DNA of 64,000 nucleotides from Pelorhabdus rhamnosifermentans. Lineage in GTDB: Bacteria > Bacillota > Negativicutes > UMGS1260. The stretch is from positions 248,001 through 312,000 of the forward strand of contig NZ_JAHGVE010000001.1 in assembly GCF_018835585.1 (NCBI RefSeq), written 5' to 3'. The notes under the pieces are model-generated. The model was not told where the DNA came from. It saw only the letters and a list, made by a program, of their open reading frames with translations, and did no database searches. A program made the translations under genes and the position numbers. The first letter of the stretch is position 1. Each line of letters starts with the position of its first letter. Below are positions 34,936-44,486 of the stretch, piece after piece.

Positions 34936-36046
34936 TTGTTGTTAGAAGATTTACGGATTGAGATTGAAAGAGCAGGCAAGAAGTTACAGGAAATCAGGGT
35001 TTCCCTTTGACGTTGATAACAAGGAAATTGAAATACAACGGTTAGAACAAGAAATGATGGCACCCGGTTTTTGGGATGATCCGACAAGTGCGCAAAAGAT
35101 GTCACAGCAAGTGACTCGCCTCAAAGATTCTGTTGTGGCCTATGACGATTTAACAAAGAAGTTGGCTGATACAAAGATTCTGTGGGAGCTTGGCATGGAT
35201 GAAGCTGATGAAAGTGTCTATGATGATGTGGCAGGCACACTGTCGGCCATGCAGCAGGAAATTGATCATTTAGAACTGGCGCTCATGTTAAGCGGCGAAT
35301 ATGATGAGAATCATGCTATTTTAACGCTTCATGCCGGAGCAGGCGGTACAGAAGCGCAGGATTGGGCGCAGATGCTCTTAAGAATGTATGTGCGCTGGGC
35401 CGAAAAGAATGGTTATAAAGTGGAAACCATGGACTTTCTGGCTGGTGATGAAGCAGGTGTAAAAAGCGTCACTCTGTTAATTTCGGGGCCTCATGCCTAC
35501 GGCTATTTGAAGGCGGAGAAGGGTGTTCATCGCTTGGTGAGAATTTCGCCTTTTGATGCGGCGGCGCGGCGTCACACGTCTTTTGTGGCGGCTGATGTTA
35601 TGCCGGAAATTGATGATGCTGTGGAGATTGAGATTAATCCCGTTGATCTGCGTATTGATACCTACCGGGCCAGTGGTGCAGGGGGGCAGCATATTAATAA
35701 GACGGACTCTGCTGTGCGCATGACTCATTTGCCGACAGGGACTGTGGCGCAGTGTCAAAGCGAGCGCTCGCAGATTCAAAATCGTGAACAATGTATGAAA
35801 TTGCTCAGAGCGAAGTTATTTGTTTTAGAGCAACAAAAACAGCAGGAACTGAAAAATGAAATTGGCGGCGAATATCGAGCCATTGAATGGGGAAGTCAGA
35901 TTCGTTCGTATGTTTTCCATCCTTATAATCTTGTAAAAGATCACCGTACAGGTGCAGAAACAGGCAATGTGCAGTCTGTCATGGACGGCGAAATTAATTT
36001 GTTTATTGAAGCCTATTTGAAACAAGCGGGAGCCAAAAATGAGTAA
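34936..36046 (+). CDS. prfB: Peptide chain release factor 2 (programmed +1 frameshift)
   Basis: RF2 ends translation at UGA and UAA. The first 24 codons (from TTG at 34936, with GGGAG upstream) end at an in-frame TGA at 35008-35010. A +1 shift at CTT-TGA-C gives the main frame, so the coding sequence is 34936-35007 joined to 35009-36046. SPF (in RISPFDAAARR) is the stop-codon-reading tripeptide and GGQ (in GAGGQHINKTD) is the catalytic motif. The total length, about 369 aa, is normal. It is autoregulated: low RF2 favours the shift and so RF2 synthesis. Confidence 0.96.
34996..35011 (+). promoter_or_regulatory. RF2 programmed frameshift site
   Basis: AGGG at 34996-34999 serves as the internal Shine-Dalgarno-like element. 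CTT TGA C at 35005-35011 is the slippery codon, the stop and the favourable following C. This matches the arrangement known from most bacterial prfB genes. Confidence 0.93.
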
Positions 36047-36060
36047 GAGAGGGTGAGCAG

Positions 36061-36753
36061 ATGAGACGAAAGGGAATCTTGTTGATTGGCATTCTGCTGG
36101 TTGTGTTCATCATTGCAGATGGATTTTTGCCAGGACTTGTGTCTCGTTATGCTGTGCAAAGTCTGAAGGAACTAACAAACAGTGATAATGTGACTGTCGA
36201 GGTCCATAAGACGCCGGCTGTGCTAATGCTTACAGGCCAGTTTGATCAAGTGACGGTGGATGCCGAACAGGCAAAAATTGATAAGATTACCCTCAGTAGT
36301 ATGCAGGCAGTACTCAAGGATGTACAGCTTGATATGAACGCCCTTTTGACGCAAAAAAAGTTTGTTCTCAAGTCTGTGCGTGATCTCACTGTCACAGGGA
36401 CGGTGCCACAGGCCGAGCTTGCCCGGTTTTTAGATGCCAATGTCAAGGGCAGTCACAATGCGGAAGTCCTGATTACGCCAGACAAGGTGACAGTGAGTAC
36501 GAATTTGTCTCTTGGGGCGATAGCCAAGGTGGTTGTTACACTGGAAGGCAAGATTGTGTCAGACGGACAAAAACTTAAATTTGTGACAGACCGTTTTTTA
36601 CTTAATCATGTTCTTGTTGGGAATATCGGCGGGACCATGCTGACGGAAATTCCCTTGCTTGATTTGAAGAAGCTGCCCTTTGGTACGACGATTCAGGATA
36701 TTGTACTCGAAAATGGACAAATTGTTATTATAGCAGGAAATCATGCACAATAA
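36061..36753 (+). CDS. DUF2993 (LmeA-like) envelope protein
   Basis: This 230 aa protein has an N-terminal membrane anchor or signal (about residues 5-22, ILLIGILLVVFIIADGF) and a beta-rich body with repeated amphipathic strands. It fits the DUF2993/LmeA family, whose mycobacterial member binds phospholipid in the periplasm. No catalytic motif is evident. It lies in a tight run with the DUF5693, csaB and yitT genes, which suggests an envelope role. Confidence 0.7.
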   Translation: MRRKGILLIGILLVVFIIADGFLPGLVSRYAVQSLKELTNSDNVTVEVHKTPAVLMLTGQFDQVTVDAEQAKIDKITLSSMQAVLKDVQLDMNALLTQKKFVLKSVRDLTVTGTVPQAELARFLDANVKGSHNAEVLITPDKVTVSTNLSLGAIAKVVVTLEGKIVSDGQKLKFVTDRFLLNHVLVGNIGGTMLTEIPLLDLKKLPFGTTIQDIVLENGQIVIIAGNHAQ

Positions 36754-36796
36754 CGAGTAATCCATGAAGGGTCAAAGAATAAAGGTGGAGAAGATT

Positions 36797-38839
36797 GTGG
36801 CCTATCGATATAATAAAATATTTAAGGTGCTGGTCATTGTCGGACTTGTCGCAGCTTGTGGCATATGTGTACAAAGATTTCAGCTGGAACAAAATAATCG
36901 GACCGTGGAACTTGTCTTGGATTATGAAGACATTGTCGAGCTTTCTGAAGTGGAGGGCGTGTCCCTTGAATCACTCTTAGGTCAGTTTAAGGAAGCGGGG
37001 CTTACTTCACTTGCTGTCTATGATACGACGCTGGAAAAGTTAAACAAGAGTGGTAAGGTGACAGCTATACCTGGTGCAACGATTCTCCATCAGTATCGGG
37101 AAGGTACCTTAACAGATCCCTTCTGGCGGAATTTAGCTGTCAGCGGGAGAATCGCAGCGGCTGAGACCTATGTCATCGGTAACAATGATCAGGCTTTTGC
37201 TGAGGTTAAGAGTGATTTGGCGCGCCGCTTGAGTCCTGATCGGGTTGAACAGCTTGCGGATGGAGCTTTTCCGGTTTTAGCTGTGAAGGCTAATTACGAA
37301 AAAGTGGTTAAATGGAATTTGGGTTTGTCATCGGAGGAGATGCAAACTGTGGCAGCTCACGGGTATTATGTGGTGCCACGGCCAACGAATTATCTGAAGG
37401 TAAAGCCGGATGATGTTCAATCTGTATTTGACCGGATTCGTCCGATTGATCATGTATCATCTATTATGTTTTCTGGTGATGAAGTAACAGGCTATCCTGG
37501 CTTAATTTCGCAGGTAGCTCAGGAATTGAAAGCCAAAGATCTAACACTGGATATGATTGAGCATCCTTTGCAACTGCAATTTATGAAACAAGAAGGTTTA
37601 CTTCCACTTGCCGTGTTGAATGACTACCGTTCAGCACGGGTCTATGTGATTCCTAAAGATGAGCAGCCCAAATTAAAATTGGATGAAGCGGTTCATCGCT
37701 GGTTGCTTACGGATGAAGAACGTAATATTCGCGTGAATTTATTGCGTAAATATGATATTCCCGCGCAAGGCATGACACTTCTTGAAACAAATTTAAAATA
37801 TGTGCAAGGAATTCGTGATTTGCTTACGGAAAAGGGCTTTACTTTGGGTCGCGCTTCGGTGTTTCCTGTTTATTACCCGAGTCCTTGGCTGTTATCGCTG
37901 ATTATTCTGGGGTGCTGGGCGGCTGTGTGTCTCTTAGTGTCAGCCATTCGGCCTGTTCCTGATAAATATCTCTATATGTTACTGATTGTGCCGACAGTCA
38001 TTATGCTGGTTCCCATTTTAAAGGGCAGCGGCACTCTTGTTCGGCAGGCAGCGGCAACGCTCTCTGCTGTGACACTTCCTGTTCTTGCCATGACTTATCA
38101 ATTGGACAGGTGGCGTGAAGACAAGGCCCAGGATTTTTCAATTGGTAAGATTTTGGGCAAGGGACTTTCGAATTTGGCCGTTGCTTTTGCGATTGCCATG
38201 GTGGGAGGCCTCTATGTAGCGGCTCTTCTGGGTGATGTGCGTTTTTTCCTTGAGATGGAAATTTATCGTGGCGTCAAGGTAACTTTTGTGCTTCCCCTTG
38301 TCTTGATTTTTATTGTTTATTTAACACGATTCAATTTGTTTCCTCAGATGAAGACCCAAAAAATTGGACCGCAACTTCGCCAATTACTCAATATGACAAT
38401 TACCATGAAAAGTATGTTGGCACTGGCTGTTGTTGCTATCGTTGCTTTGGTTTATGTTGGACGATCAGGCCATACTGCGGGTGTTCCTGTGCCTAATTTC
38501 GAAGTGCAAGCACGAGCTTTTTTAGAAAATGTCTTGTACGCCAGACCCCGTGAAAAGGAATTTTTGATTGGTCATCCGGCATTTTTGTTGGCTGCTATGG
38601 CTTTTTATCAACGTTGGCCACGGTTTGTGCACTTTGCATTGACTATATGTGCTACGATTGGTTTGATGTCTCTTGTAGAGACATTTGCCCATATTCGGAC
38701 GCCTGTCTTCATGTCTTTTGACAGAGGTATTAATGGCGTTGTGTTTGGCGCGGTGATTGGTGTGGTCGTTGTGCTTGGGGTACAGTTCATTCGTGTTCTG
38801 GTGAAACGGGCTGGAAGGAGAACTTTTTCTGATGAGTGA
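36797..38839 (+). CDS. DUF5693 family membrane protein
   Basis: This protein of about 680 aa has one N-terminal transmembrane segment (near residues 10-25), an extracytoplasmic region of some 340 residues with LDYEDIVELSEVEG and FKEAGLTSLAVYDTTL, and a C-terminal block of about eight hydrophobic segments. DUF5693 proteins are found just before csaB in many Firmicutes and may be linked to cell-wall polymer export or modification, but no activity is proven. I prefer GTG 36797, with GGTGGAG at 36784-36790, over the ATG at 36764, which has no ribosome site. The 3' end overlaps csaB by 8 bases. Confidence 0.75.
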   Translation: MAYRYNKIFKVLVIVGLVAACGICVQRFQLEQNNRTVELVLDYEDIVELSEVEGVSLESLLGQFKEAGLTSLAVYDTTLEKLNKSGKVTAIPGATILHQYREGTLTDPFWRNLAVSGRIAAAETYVIGNNDQAFAEVKSDLARRLSPDRVEQLADGAFPVLAVKANYEKVVKWNLGLSSEEMQTVAAHGYYVVPRPTNYLKVKPDDVQSVFDRIRPIDHVSSIMFSGDEVTGYPGLISQVAQELKAKDLTLDMIEHPLQLQFMKQEGLLPLAVLNDYRSARVYVIPKDEQPKLKLDEAVHRWLLTDEERNIRVNLLRKYDIPAQGMTLLETNLKYVQGIRDLLTEKGFTLGRASVFPVYYPSPWLLSLIILGCWAAVCLLVSAIRPVPDKYLYMLLIVPTVIMLVPILKGSGTLVRQAAATLSAVTLPVLAMTYQLDRWREDKAQDFSIGKILGKGLSNLAVAFAIAMVGGLYVAALLGDVRFFLEMEIYRGVKVTFVLPLVLIFIVYLTRFNLFPQMKTQKIGPQLRQLLNMTITMKSMLALAVVAIVALVYVGRSGHTAGVPVPNFEVQARAFLENVLYARPREKEFLIGHPAFLLAAMAFYQRWPRFVHFALTICATIGLMSLVETFAHIRTPVFMSFDRGINGVVFGAVIGVVVVLGVQFIRVLVKRAGRRTFSDE

Positions 38840-39926
38840 GATAGTCATATCGGGCTATTATGGCTTCGCCAATGCTGGCGATGAGGCCATGCTGGCTGCG
38901 ATGATCGAGGCTTTCACTGATTTAGAGCCGAGTGTTTCGATTACAGTTATCTCAGGTAATCCGAAGGACACGCGTGAGCGTCATGGAGTCAAGGCTTTAT
39001 ATCGCCTCAATTATCCTAAAATATTTGCTGCTATTGCACGCTGCGATTTATTGATTAGTGGTGGCGGCAGTTTGCTGCAAGATGTTACAAGTGATCGCAG
39101 TATTTATTATTATTTGAGTATTGTTTTCATTGCTAAACATCTTGGCAAGCCTGTGATGCTTTATGCGCAAGGGATTGGCCCGGTGCGTAAGGCCATGGCG
39201 CAGGCTGCGATGCGTTACATTGGTAATAAGGTGGATTTGATCACCGTGCGTGACGAAGGTTCACGGGCGGAGCTTAAGTATTTGGGTGTGGATCAGCCGC
39301 CAGTTTTTGTGACAGCTGATCCTGTTCTTGCCATGCATCCTGTGGACAGACAGATTGGGCGGACAATTTTGCGCAAGTATCGTGTGGAAGGGGCCCGTCC
39401 AATTGTTGGTATTAGCGTGCGCGAATGGAAAGATTGGGGACATTATAAAACCGTTTTGGCTCAGACTGCCGACTATCTTGTGAGAAACTATCAGGCAAGA
39501 GTCGTGTTTTTGCCTATGCAGTGGCCTGATGATTATGAGGCCGCCCAAAAGGTAGTGAGTCATATGCAGGAATCAGCAACACTGCTTGAAGAAGAATATA
39601 CGACAACTGAAATGTTATCTCTTGTGGGAAATTTGGACTTATTAATTGGTGTTCGTTTACACGCATTAATTTTTGCCGCTGTCATGCATGTGCCGCTGCT
39701 TGGTATTTCTTATGATCCGAAAATTGATCGTTTCTTAGAGACCATGTCTGTTCATCATGTTGGATCGCTCCAGTCTGTTACTTTTGAAGCCATGGTGAAG
39801 CATATTCAGGCTTTATGGCCGGAAATGCTGCAGTCCAACGACTCTCGGCAAGCGCGGATTAATGAATTACGTAATAAGGCTTTTTCCAATGCGGAACAGG
39901 CATTAGCATTAATTGATCACAAGTAA
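38832..39926 (+). CDS. csaB: Polysaccharide pyruvyl transferase CsaB
   Basis: CsaB adds a ketal-linked pyruvate to the secondary cell-wall polymer, which SLH-domain proteins then bind. The start ISGYYGFANAGDEAML, the segment SGGGSLLQDVTSDRS and MLYAQGIGPV are characteristic, and VGVRLHALIFAAV is the conserved C-terminal donor-site motif. The length (364 aa) is typical. It overlaps the DUF5693 gene and has GGAAGGAG upstream. In Negativicutes the SLH-polymer system may tie the outer membrane to peptidoglycan; that extension is from general knowledge. Confidence 0.93.
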   Translation: MSEIVISGYYGFANAGDEAMLAAMIEAFTDLEPSVSITVISGNPKDTRERHGVKALYRLNYPKIFAAIARCDLLISGGGSLLQDVTSDRSIYYYLSIVFIAKHLGKPVMLYAQGIGPVRKAMAQAAMRYIGNKVDLITVRDEGSRAELKYLGVDQPPVFVTADPVLAMHPVDRQIGRTILRKYRVEGARPIVGISVREWKDWGHYKTVLAQTADYLVRNYQARVVFLPMQWPDDYEAAQKVVSHMQESATLLEEEYTTTEMLSLVGNLDLLIGVRLHALIFAAVMHVPLLGISYDPKIDRFLETMSVHHVGSLQSVTFEAMVKHIQALWPEMLQSNDSRQARINELRNKAFSNAEQALALIDHK

Positions 39927-39943
39927 ATAAAGGGGATGACTAT

Positions 39944-40789
39944 TTGAAGAGATGGATGAGGGACGCATGTGGCATTACTGTCGGTGCTTTGCTTAGCGCT
40001 GTTGCTTTGAATATGTTTTTAATTCCTAATAAAATTGCTGCAGGCGGTATTACGGGACTTGCCATTGTTTTTCATTATTTATTTGGCGTGCCTGTTGGCA
40101 TGACAAGTTTGGCCCTTAATATTCCGCTGTTTTTGATCGGCGTCAAGATGTTTGGCAAGCGCTATGGATTGAATACCTTGTTCGGAGCGGTTGTCTTGTC
40201 TTTTGCTATTGATGGTCTGGCCCCTTTTGTGCCGGTGCTCACAAATGATACGCTGCTTTCCTGTCTTTATGGCGGCGTTCTTGACGGGCTTGGTCTGGGG
40301 CTGGTGTTTAAATTTAACGGGACGACGGCTGGCACCGATTTGGGGGCAGCCATTATTAATAAACTTACAGGCATTAGCGTAGGTCAGGCACTACTTGGTG
40401 TAGATTTCTTTGTCATTACCCTGGCGGGTTTTGCTTTCGGCAAAAGTGAGCTATCTCTTTATGCGTTGATTACGCTTGTTGTGGCTACGCAGATTCTAGA
40501 CCTTGTTCAGGAAGGACGCAGTTCGGCGCGGGCCTTTATTATTATGACATCTTGCCCGGACGCTGTGGGAACCGCCATTATGGATGAATTGGGTCGTGGT
40601 GTTACCTATCTTAGTGGACGCGGTGGGTATACGGGTGAAGTCCGTGAAGTTGTTTTTTGTGTCGTCAGTCCCACGGAAGTGTCACGGATGAAGGAACTTG
40701 TACATCGTCTGGATGAAGGTGCTTTCGTGATTGTCGCTAATGCTCATGATGTGCTTGGCGAAGGTTTTGGTTCCATCCAAAAGCTTTAG
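39944..40789 (+). CDS. YitT family membrane protein
   Basis: This is a five- or six-helix membrane protein (DUF161) with the C-terminal DUF2179 domain (residues about 195-275, including GRGVTYLSGRGGYTG). It has 281 aa, normal for the family. NKIAAGGITGLAIVFHY at the N-terminus and NGTTAGTDLGAAII in the middle are family motifs. Its function is unsettled. The start is TTG with AGGGG upstream. A strong terminator follows, closing the csaB transcription unit. Confidence 0.85.
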   Translation: MKRWMRDACGITVGALLSAVALNMFLIPNKIAAGGITGLAIVFHYLFGVPVGMTSLALNIPLFLIGVKMFGKRYGLNTLFGAVVLSFAIDGLAPFVPVLTNDTLLSCLYGGVLDGLGLGLVFKFNGTTAGTDLGAAIINKLTGISVGQALLGVDFFVITLAGFAFGKSELSLYALITLVVATQILDLVQEGRSSARAFIIMTSCPDAVGTAIMDELGRGVTYLSGRGGYTGEVREVVFCVVSPTEVSRMKELVHRLDEGAFVIVANAHDVLGEGFGSIQKL

Positions 40790-40805
40790 ATAATTTTATC
40801 ACTCA

Positions 40806-40844
40806 AAAAGGCTCATTCCGCATATAGATGGAATGAGCCTTTTT
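40806..40844 (+). terminator. Strong Rho-independent terminator after yitT
   Basis: AAAAGGCTCATTCC pairs with GGAATGAGCCTTTT around a 10-base loop. It is A/T-flanked on both sides. Confidence 0.92.
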
Positions 40845-40858
40845 GGGGAGGGATGACC

Positions 40859-41596
40859 ATGGGGGCGCTGAAGGTGGTTAGTTTTGGCAGTCGCCTTGTT
40901 CGTCGCGTTTGTATTGCGGCCATGGGACTGTCTGTTATGCTTAACATAGGCTCTACTATTCTGACTAGCGCCGTGTCGATGACATTGTCGCTTATCATTT
41001 ATGCTGCTGCTTTTGGTTTCCAGTTTGCTCTGGGGTTTATTGCTCTCTTGTTTATTCACGAAGCCGGGCATCTAGTGGCATCGCGGGCTGTAGGCATATC
41101 TGCTAAAGGGCCATGGTTTATTCCCTTTGTGGGCGCAGTTATTCGGCTGTGTGATGTGCCTTTCAATGCCAAAATGGAAGCCAATATTGCTGTGGCGGGC
41201 CCGGCGGCAGGAACGCTTTCGGCGCTCATTTGTCTGGCCTGTTATTTGTGGACGGATAGTACACTTATGCTTGTTCTTTGCTACACAGGATGTTTACTCA
41301 ATTTGCTTAATCTGATTCCCTGTGCGCCTCTTGACGGCGAAAAGATTGTTGGCGCCGTGCATCCGAAACTTTGGTGGAGCGGTTGTATCATACTGGCCCT
41401 GTTATTTTTTTTTACATACAATCTTTTTATTTTGATTATTTTTTTCTTTTCTCTCATTCGACTGTGGCAGGACAAGGAGCCTGTCAACTATTATAAATTA
41501 GGCATGTATCAAAAAATGACTGTAGCCTGTTGGTATTTTGGTCTTTTAATTGTTCTTGGTGTAACAACTTATTATGTCTGGAATATATTAAAATAA
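40859..41596 (+). CDS. M50 family metalloprotease (site-2 protease-like)
   Basis: This polytopic membrane protein of 245 aa has the zinc motif HEAGH within a transmembrane stretch (FIHEAGHLVAS) and CAPLDGEKI, the equivalent of the NPDG motif with the third metal ligand. It therefore belongs to the site-2 protease family, which cuts substrates in the membrane, like the stand-alone SpoIVFB-type or Rv-type enzymes. No PDZ domain is seen. GGGGAGG (40845-40851) suits the ATG at 40859 better than the ATG at 40853. The target is not known. It stands alone between a terminator and ftsE. Confidence 0.85.
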   Translation: MGALKVVSFGSRLVRRVCIAAMGLSVMLNIGSTILTSAVSMTLSLIIYAAAFGFQFALGFIALLFIHEAGHLVASRAVGISAKGPWFIPFVGAVIRLCDVPFNAKMEANIAVAGPAAGTLSALICLACYLWTDSTLMLVLCYTGCLLNLLNLIPCAPLDGEKIVGAVHPKLWWSGCIILALLFFFTYNLFILIIFFFSLIRLWQDKEPVNYYKLGMYQKMTVACWYFGLLIVLGVTTYYVWNILK

Positions 41597-41698
41597 GTCG
41601 GAGTAAGTCAGTTGGGAAGGTTTTTTGTATTGCTTGTCGAATAGAAAGCAAAATATGATTGTTTGTCAAGGGATTGGCTTAAAAGGAGTGCGGATGGT

Positions 41699-42385
41699 TT
41701 GATCACCATGTCAAATGTTTCGAAAGTGTATAGTAATGGCGCGGTTGCGTTGCATGATGTTACGATTAATATCGCCACAGGCGATTTTGTCTTTTTTGTG
41801 GGACCGAGTGGTGCGGGTAAATCGACTTTTGTTAAATTATTGTTTCGTGAAGAACTGCCTACAACTGGGCAGATTTTTGTCAATGGTCGTGATATTACAC
41901 AAATGGATCTTGGCGAAGTGCCTTATCTCAGGCGTAGTCTGGGAACGGTATTTCAGGATTTTCGGCTGCTGTTAAATAAAACGGTCTATGAAAATGTGGC
42001 TTTCGCTATGCAAGTTATTGAAGCACCTCATCGGGAGATTCAGAAACGGGTGAGTCATGTCCTGGATCTTGTGGGACTGCGTCACAGGGCGCGGCATTAT
42101 CCGACGGAATTATCTGGCGGCGAACAACAGCGTGTTGCTATTGCCCGGGCGATTGTGAATCAACCGGCTATTGTGATTGCTGACGAGCCAACAGGAAATT
42201 TAGATCCTGAAACTTCCTGGGAGATTATGAAGATTTTTGAAAAAATCAATCAACAGGGGACAACGATTATTATGGCGACACATGACCAGTATGTTGTGGA
42301 TGCTATGAAAAAACGCGTTGTTGCCATGGAAAAGGGCCGCATTGTGCGTGATGAAGAGAAAGGGGCCTACGGCTATGAAGATTAG
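41699..42385 (+). CDS. ftsE: Cell division ATP-binding protein FtsE
   Basis: FtsE is the ATPase of the FtsEX complex that controls peptidoglycan hydrolases at division or elongation. Walker A is GPSGAGKST, the Q-loop is VFQDFRLLLNKTVYENVAF, the signature is LSGGEQQR and Walker B is IVIADEPTGNLDPE. TTG at 41699, 10 bases after GGAG, gives the usual length (228 aa) and the usual opening ITMSNVSKVY. It overlaps ftsX by 11 bases. Confidence 0.94.
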   Translation: MITMSNVSKVYSNGAVALHDVTINIATGDFVFFVGPSGAGKSTFVKLLFREELPTTGQIFVNGRDITQMDLGEVPYLRRSLGTVFQDFRLLLNKTVYENVAFAMQVIEAPHREIQKRVSHVLDLVGLRHRARHYPTELSGGEQQRVAIARAIVNQPAIVIADEPTGNLDPETSWEIMKIFEKINQQGTTIIMATHDQYVVDAMKKRVVAMEKGRIVRDEEKGAYGYED

Positions 42386-43262
42386 AACAGGCGAATACTT
42401 TGTGACGGAAGCCGTAAAGTCTTTGCGTCATAACGGCCTGATGAGTATTGCTTCTATTACTACAGTCGCTTTGTCCCTGTTAATTCTGGGTACTTTTTTA
42501 ATGATGGTATTGAATTTAAATCATTTGGCATCAGAGCTAGAATCCAAAGTGGAAATTTCCGTTTATTTAAAGGATAGTTTAGATGATCGTGCTATGCGGG
42601 AAGTGGGAACACGCATTACACAGTTAACGGGTGTGACGGAAGTTACCTTTGTCAGCAAGGATGAAGCACTTGTCAAGTTTAAGCAGCGGTTGGGTGAGCA
42701 ACAAAGTTTGCTTTCAGCCCTTGGGGACAGCAACCCTTTACCAAATGCTTTTGAAGTGAAGGTGGATCAGCCTGCACAGGTTAAGCCTGTTGCGCAGGCT
42801 ATTAGTCAGCTAAATGGGGTAGAAAATGCCAGGTTTGGCCAGGAAGTAGTGGAGAAGCTGTTTCAATTGACGCAGATGATTCGCATTTTTGGGCTTATTC
42901 TCATCATTTTTTTAGCTTTTGCAGCCCTGTTTATTATTTCCAATACCATTCGAATTACTGTTTTTGCGCGACGTCGTGAAATTGGCATTATGAAATATGT
43001 GGGTGCCACCGATTGGTTCATTCGCTGGCCTTTTTTGCTTGAAGGCATTATATTGGGATTTGGCGGGGCTTTGATTGCTGTATTATTCTTAGCTCAGTCT
43101 TATAATATGCTGACTGACAAGGTTGTTCAATCTATGGCTTTTCTGCCACTTATTCCACGGTATCCCTTTATTACGGAGATTAGCTTGTTTTTGCTTGTGG
43201 CGGGAACGGTCATTGGTGCATTGGGCAGTACCATTTCACTGCGCAGGTTTTTAAAGGTGTAA
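42375..43262 (+). CDS. ftsX: Cell division protein FtsX
   Basis: This 295 aa protein is the permease-like partner of FtsE. It has an N-terminal transmembrane helix (around 22-45), an extracytoplasmic domain (about 50-165, containing VEISVYLKDSLDDRAM and VTEVTFVSKDEAL) that contacts hydrolases, and three more membrane segments. RRREIGIMKYVGATDWFIRWPF, split by me as RRREIGIMKYVG and ATDWFIRWPF, is the conserved FtsX loop. The ATG at 42375 has AAAGGGG upstream and overlaps the end of ftsE. An M23 peptidase follows, the likely regulated hydrolase. Confidence 0.94.
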   Translation: MKIRTGEYFVTEAVKSLRHNGLMSIASITTVALSLLILGTFLMMVLNLNHLASELESKVEISVYLKDSLDDRAMREVGTRITQLTGVTEVTFVSKDEALVKFKQRLGEQQSLLSALGDSNPLPNAFEVKVDQPAQVKPVAQAISQLNGVENARFGQEVVEKLFQLTQMIRIFGLILIIFLAFAALFIISNTIRITVFARRREIGIMKYVGATDWFIRWPFLLEGIILGFGGALIAVLFLAQSYNMLTDKVVQSMAFLPLIPRYPFITEISLFLLVAGTVIGALGSTISLRRFLKV

Positions 43263-43277
43263 ATGAGGGGGAATTGG

Positions 43278-44381
43278 ATGGGAACGATGAAAAAAGGATT
43301 TGTCCTATTTATGGCGGGACTTTTGCTGATTTTTATGATCATACCTGCATTTGCTGAACAGGATTTGCAGCAGCAGATGACTGAAAAACAAAGCCAAGCC
43401 GCTGTTGCACAGCAGCAAGTCGATTCTGTGACAGGAACTTTACAAAAGACGCAAATGGAGCTGGATGTAGCTCAGAATGAATATCAGCTTGTGGACAATC
43501 AATTGAAGGCGACGCAACAGCAAATTGCTGCTAATAAAGTCATTTTAGCCAATGCGGAAAAAATGTTAAGTGCGCGCACGAAGGTTTTGAATATTCGCAT
43601 GCGTGATGTTTATAAAAATGGTCAAATTAGTTATATTGATGTTTTGTTTGGCGCAAGCGATTTTAGTGATTTTACTACGCGCCTTGATTTATTGCAGCGC
43701 GTAGTAAAACAAGATATTGATCTTGTGGCTGAGGTCAAAGCGGAACGCCAGCTTATTATAGATAAAAAAGGTGAGCTTGAACGCGATGAAGCCGCCATTA
43801 CGCCTTTGCAGAAGGCGGCGCAGCAGAAAAAGCAAATTCTTGAATCAAAAAAGGCGGCACAACAAGCGACGCTAAATGCGGCAGTCAATCAACGCGATAT
43901 GGCCCAGCGGGCTTATGAGGAACTCTTGGCTACTTCTCAACAGATTGAGCAGATGATTCGCAGCGGTAACCGCGGTATTGGCGGCGGTGGTGGTAGCGGT
44001 GTATTTATCTGGCCCGTGGGTGGGCCCATTACTTCACCCTTTGGCTGGCGCGATCATCCTGTGCTTGGTGGTGAGCGGTTCCATAGCGGCATTGATATTG
44101 GGGCGGGCTATGGTGAGACTGTTGTTGCAGCAGATACGGGTGTTGTGACTTATGCCGGTTGGATGGATGGCTATGGTAAAACGATCATGATTGATCATGG
44201 TGGCGGGATTGTCACTCTATACGGTCATAGCAGCGAGCTGTTAGTCAGTGAGGGACAACGTGTGGCCAAAGGACAGGCTATTATGCTTGTGGGGATGACA
44301 GGTTATGCCACAGGTCCTCATTGTCATTTTGAAGTGCGGTTAAATGGTAGTCCTGTGAACCCAATGAATTACTTGCCTTAA
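43278..44381 (+). CDS. EnvC-like M23 peptidoglycan hydrolase
   Basis: The protein (367 aa) has a signal peptide ending near AFAEQ (about residue 27) and a long coiled coil to about residue 225, the EnvC/CwlO-like region that binds FtsX. A Gly-rich linker (GGGGGSG) and a C-terminal LytM/M23 domain follow. Zinc ligands are in [11 protein letters not shown] and [10 protein letters not shown], with the early His in [14 protein letters not shown]; the metallopeptidase site appears intact, unlike in EnvC itself. Position after ftsEX supports control by that complex. The start chosen is ATG 43278. Confidence 0.88.
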   Translation: MGTMKKGFVLFMAGLLLIFMIIPAFAEQDLQQQMTEKQSQAAVAQQQVDSVTGTLQKTQMELDVAQNEYQLVDNQLKATQQQIAANKVILANAEKMLSARTKVLNIRMRDVYKNGQISYIDVLFGASDFSDFTTRLDLLQRVVKQDIDLVAEVKAERQLIIDKKGELERDEAAITPLQKAAQQKKQILESKKAAQQATLNAAVNQRDMAQRAYEELLATSQQIEQMIRSGNRGIGGGGGSGVFIWPVGGPITSPFGWRDHPVLGGERFHSGIDIGAGYGETVVAADTGVVTYAGWMDGYGKTIMIDHGGGIVTLYGHSSELLVSEGQRVAKGQAIMLVGMTGYATGPHCHFEVRLNGSPVNPMNYLP

Positions 44382-44486
44382 GCGGTGACAAGCAAGAGAG
44401 CATAGTTTTGTTTATATATGCATATAGTTAACAAGAAAAGTTGGCGTGTTACGCGCCACAGGCTGAGGAATGTTAGGTGGTGTGTT

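Noticed and set aside
34958-35010. prfB as a pseudogene because of the in-frame TGA at 35008
   Set aside because: The stop is within a canonical RF2 frameshift site and both frames join into a full-length protein.
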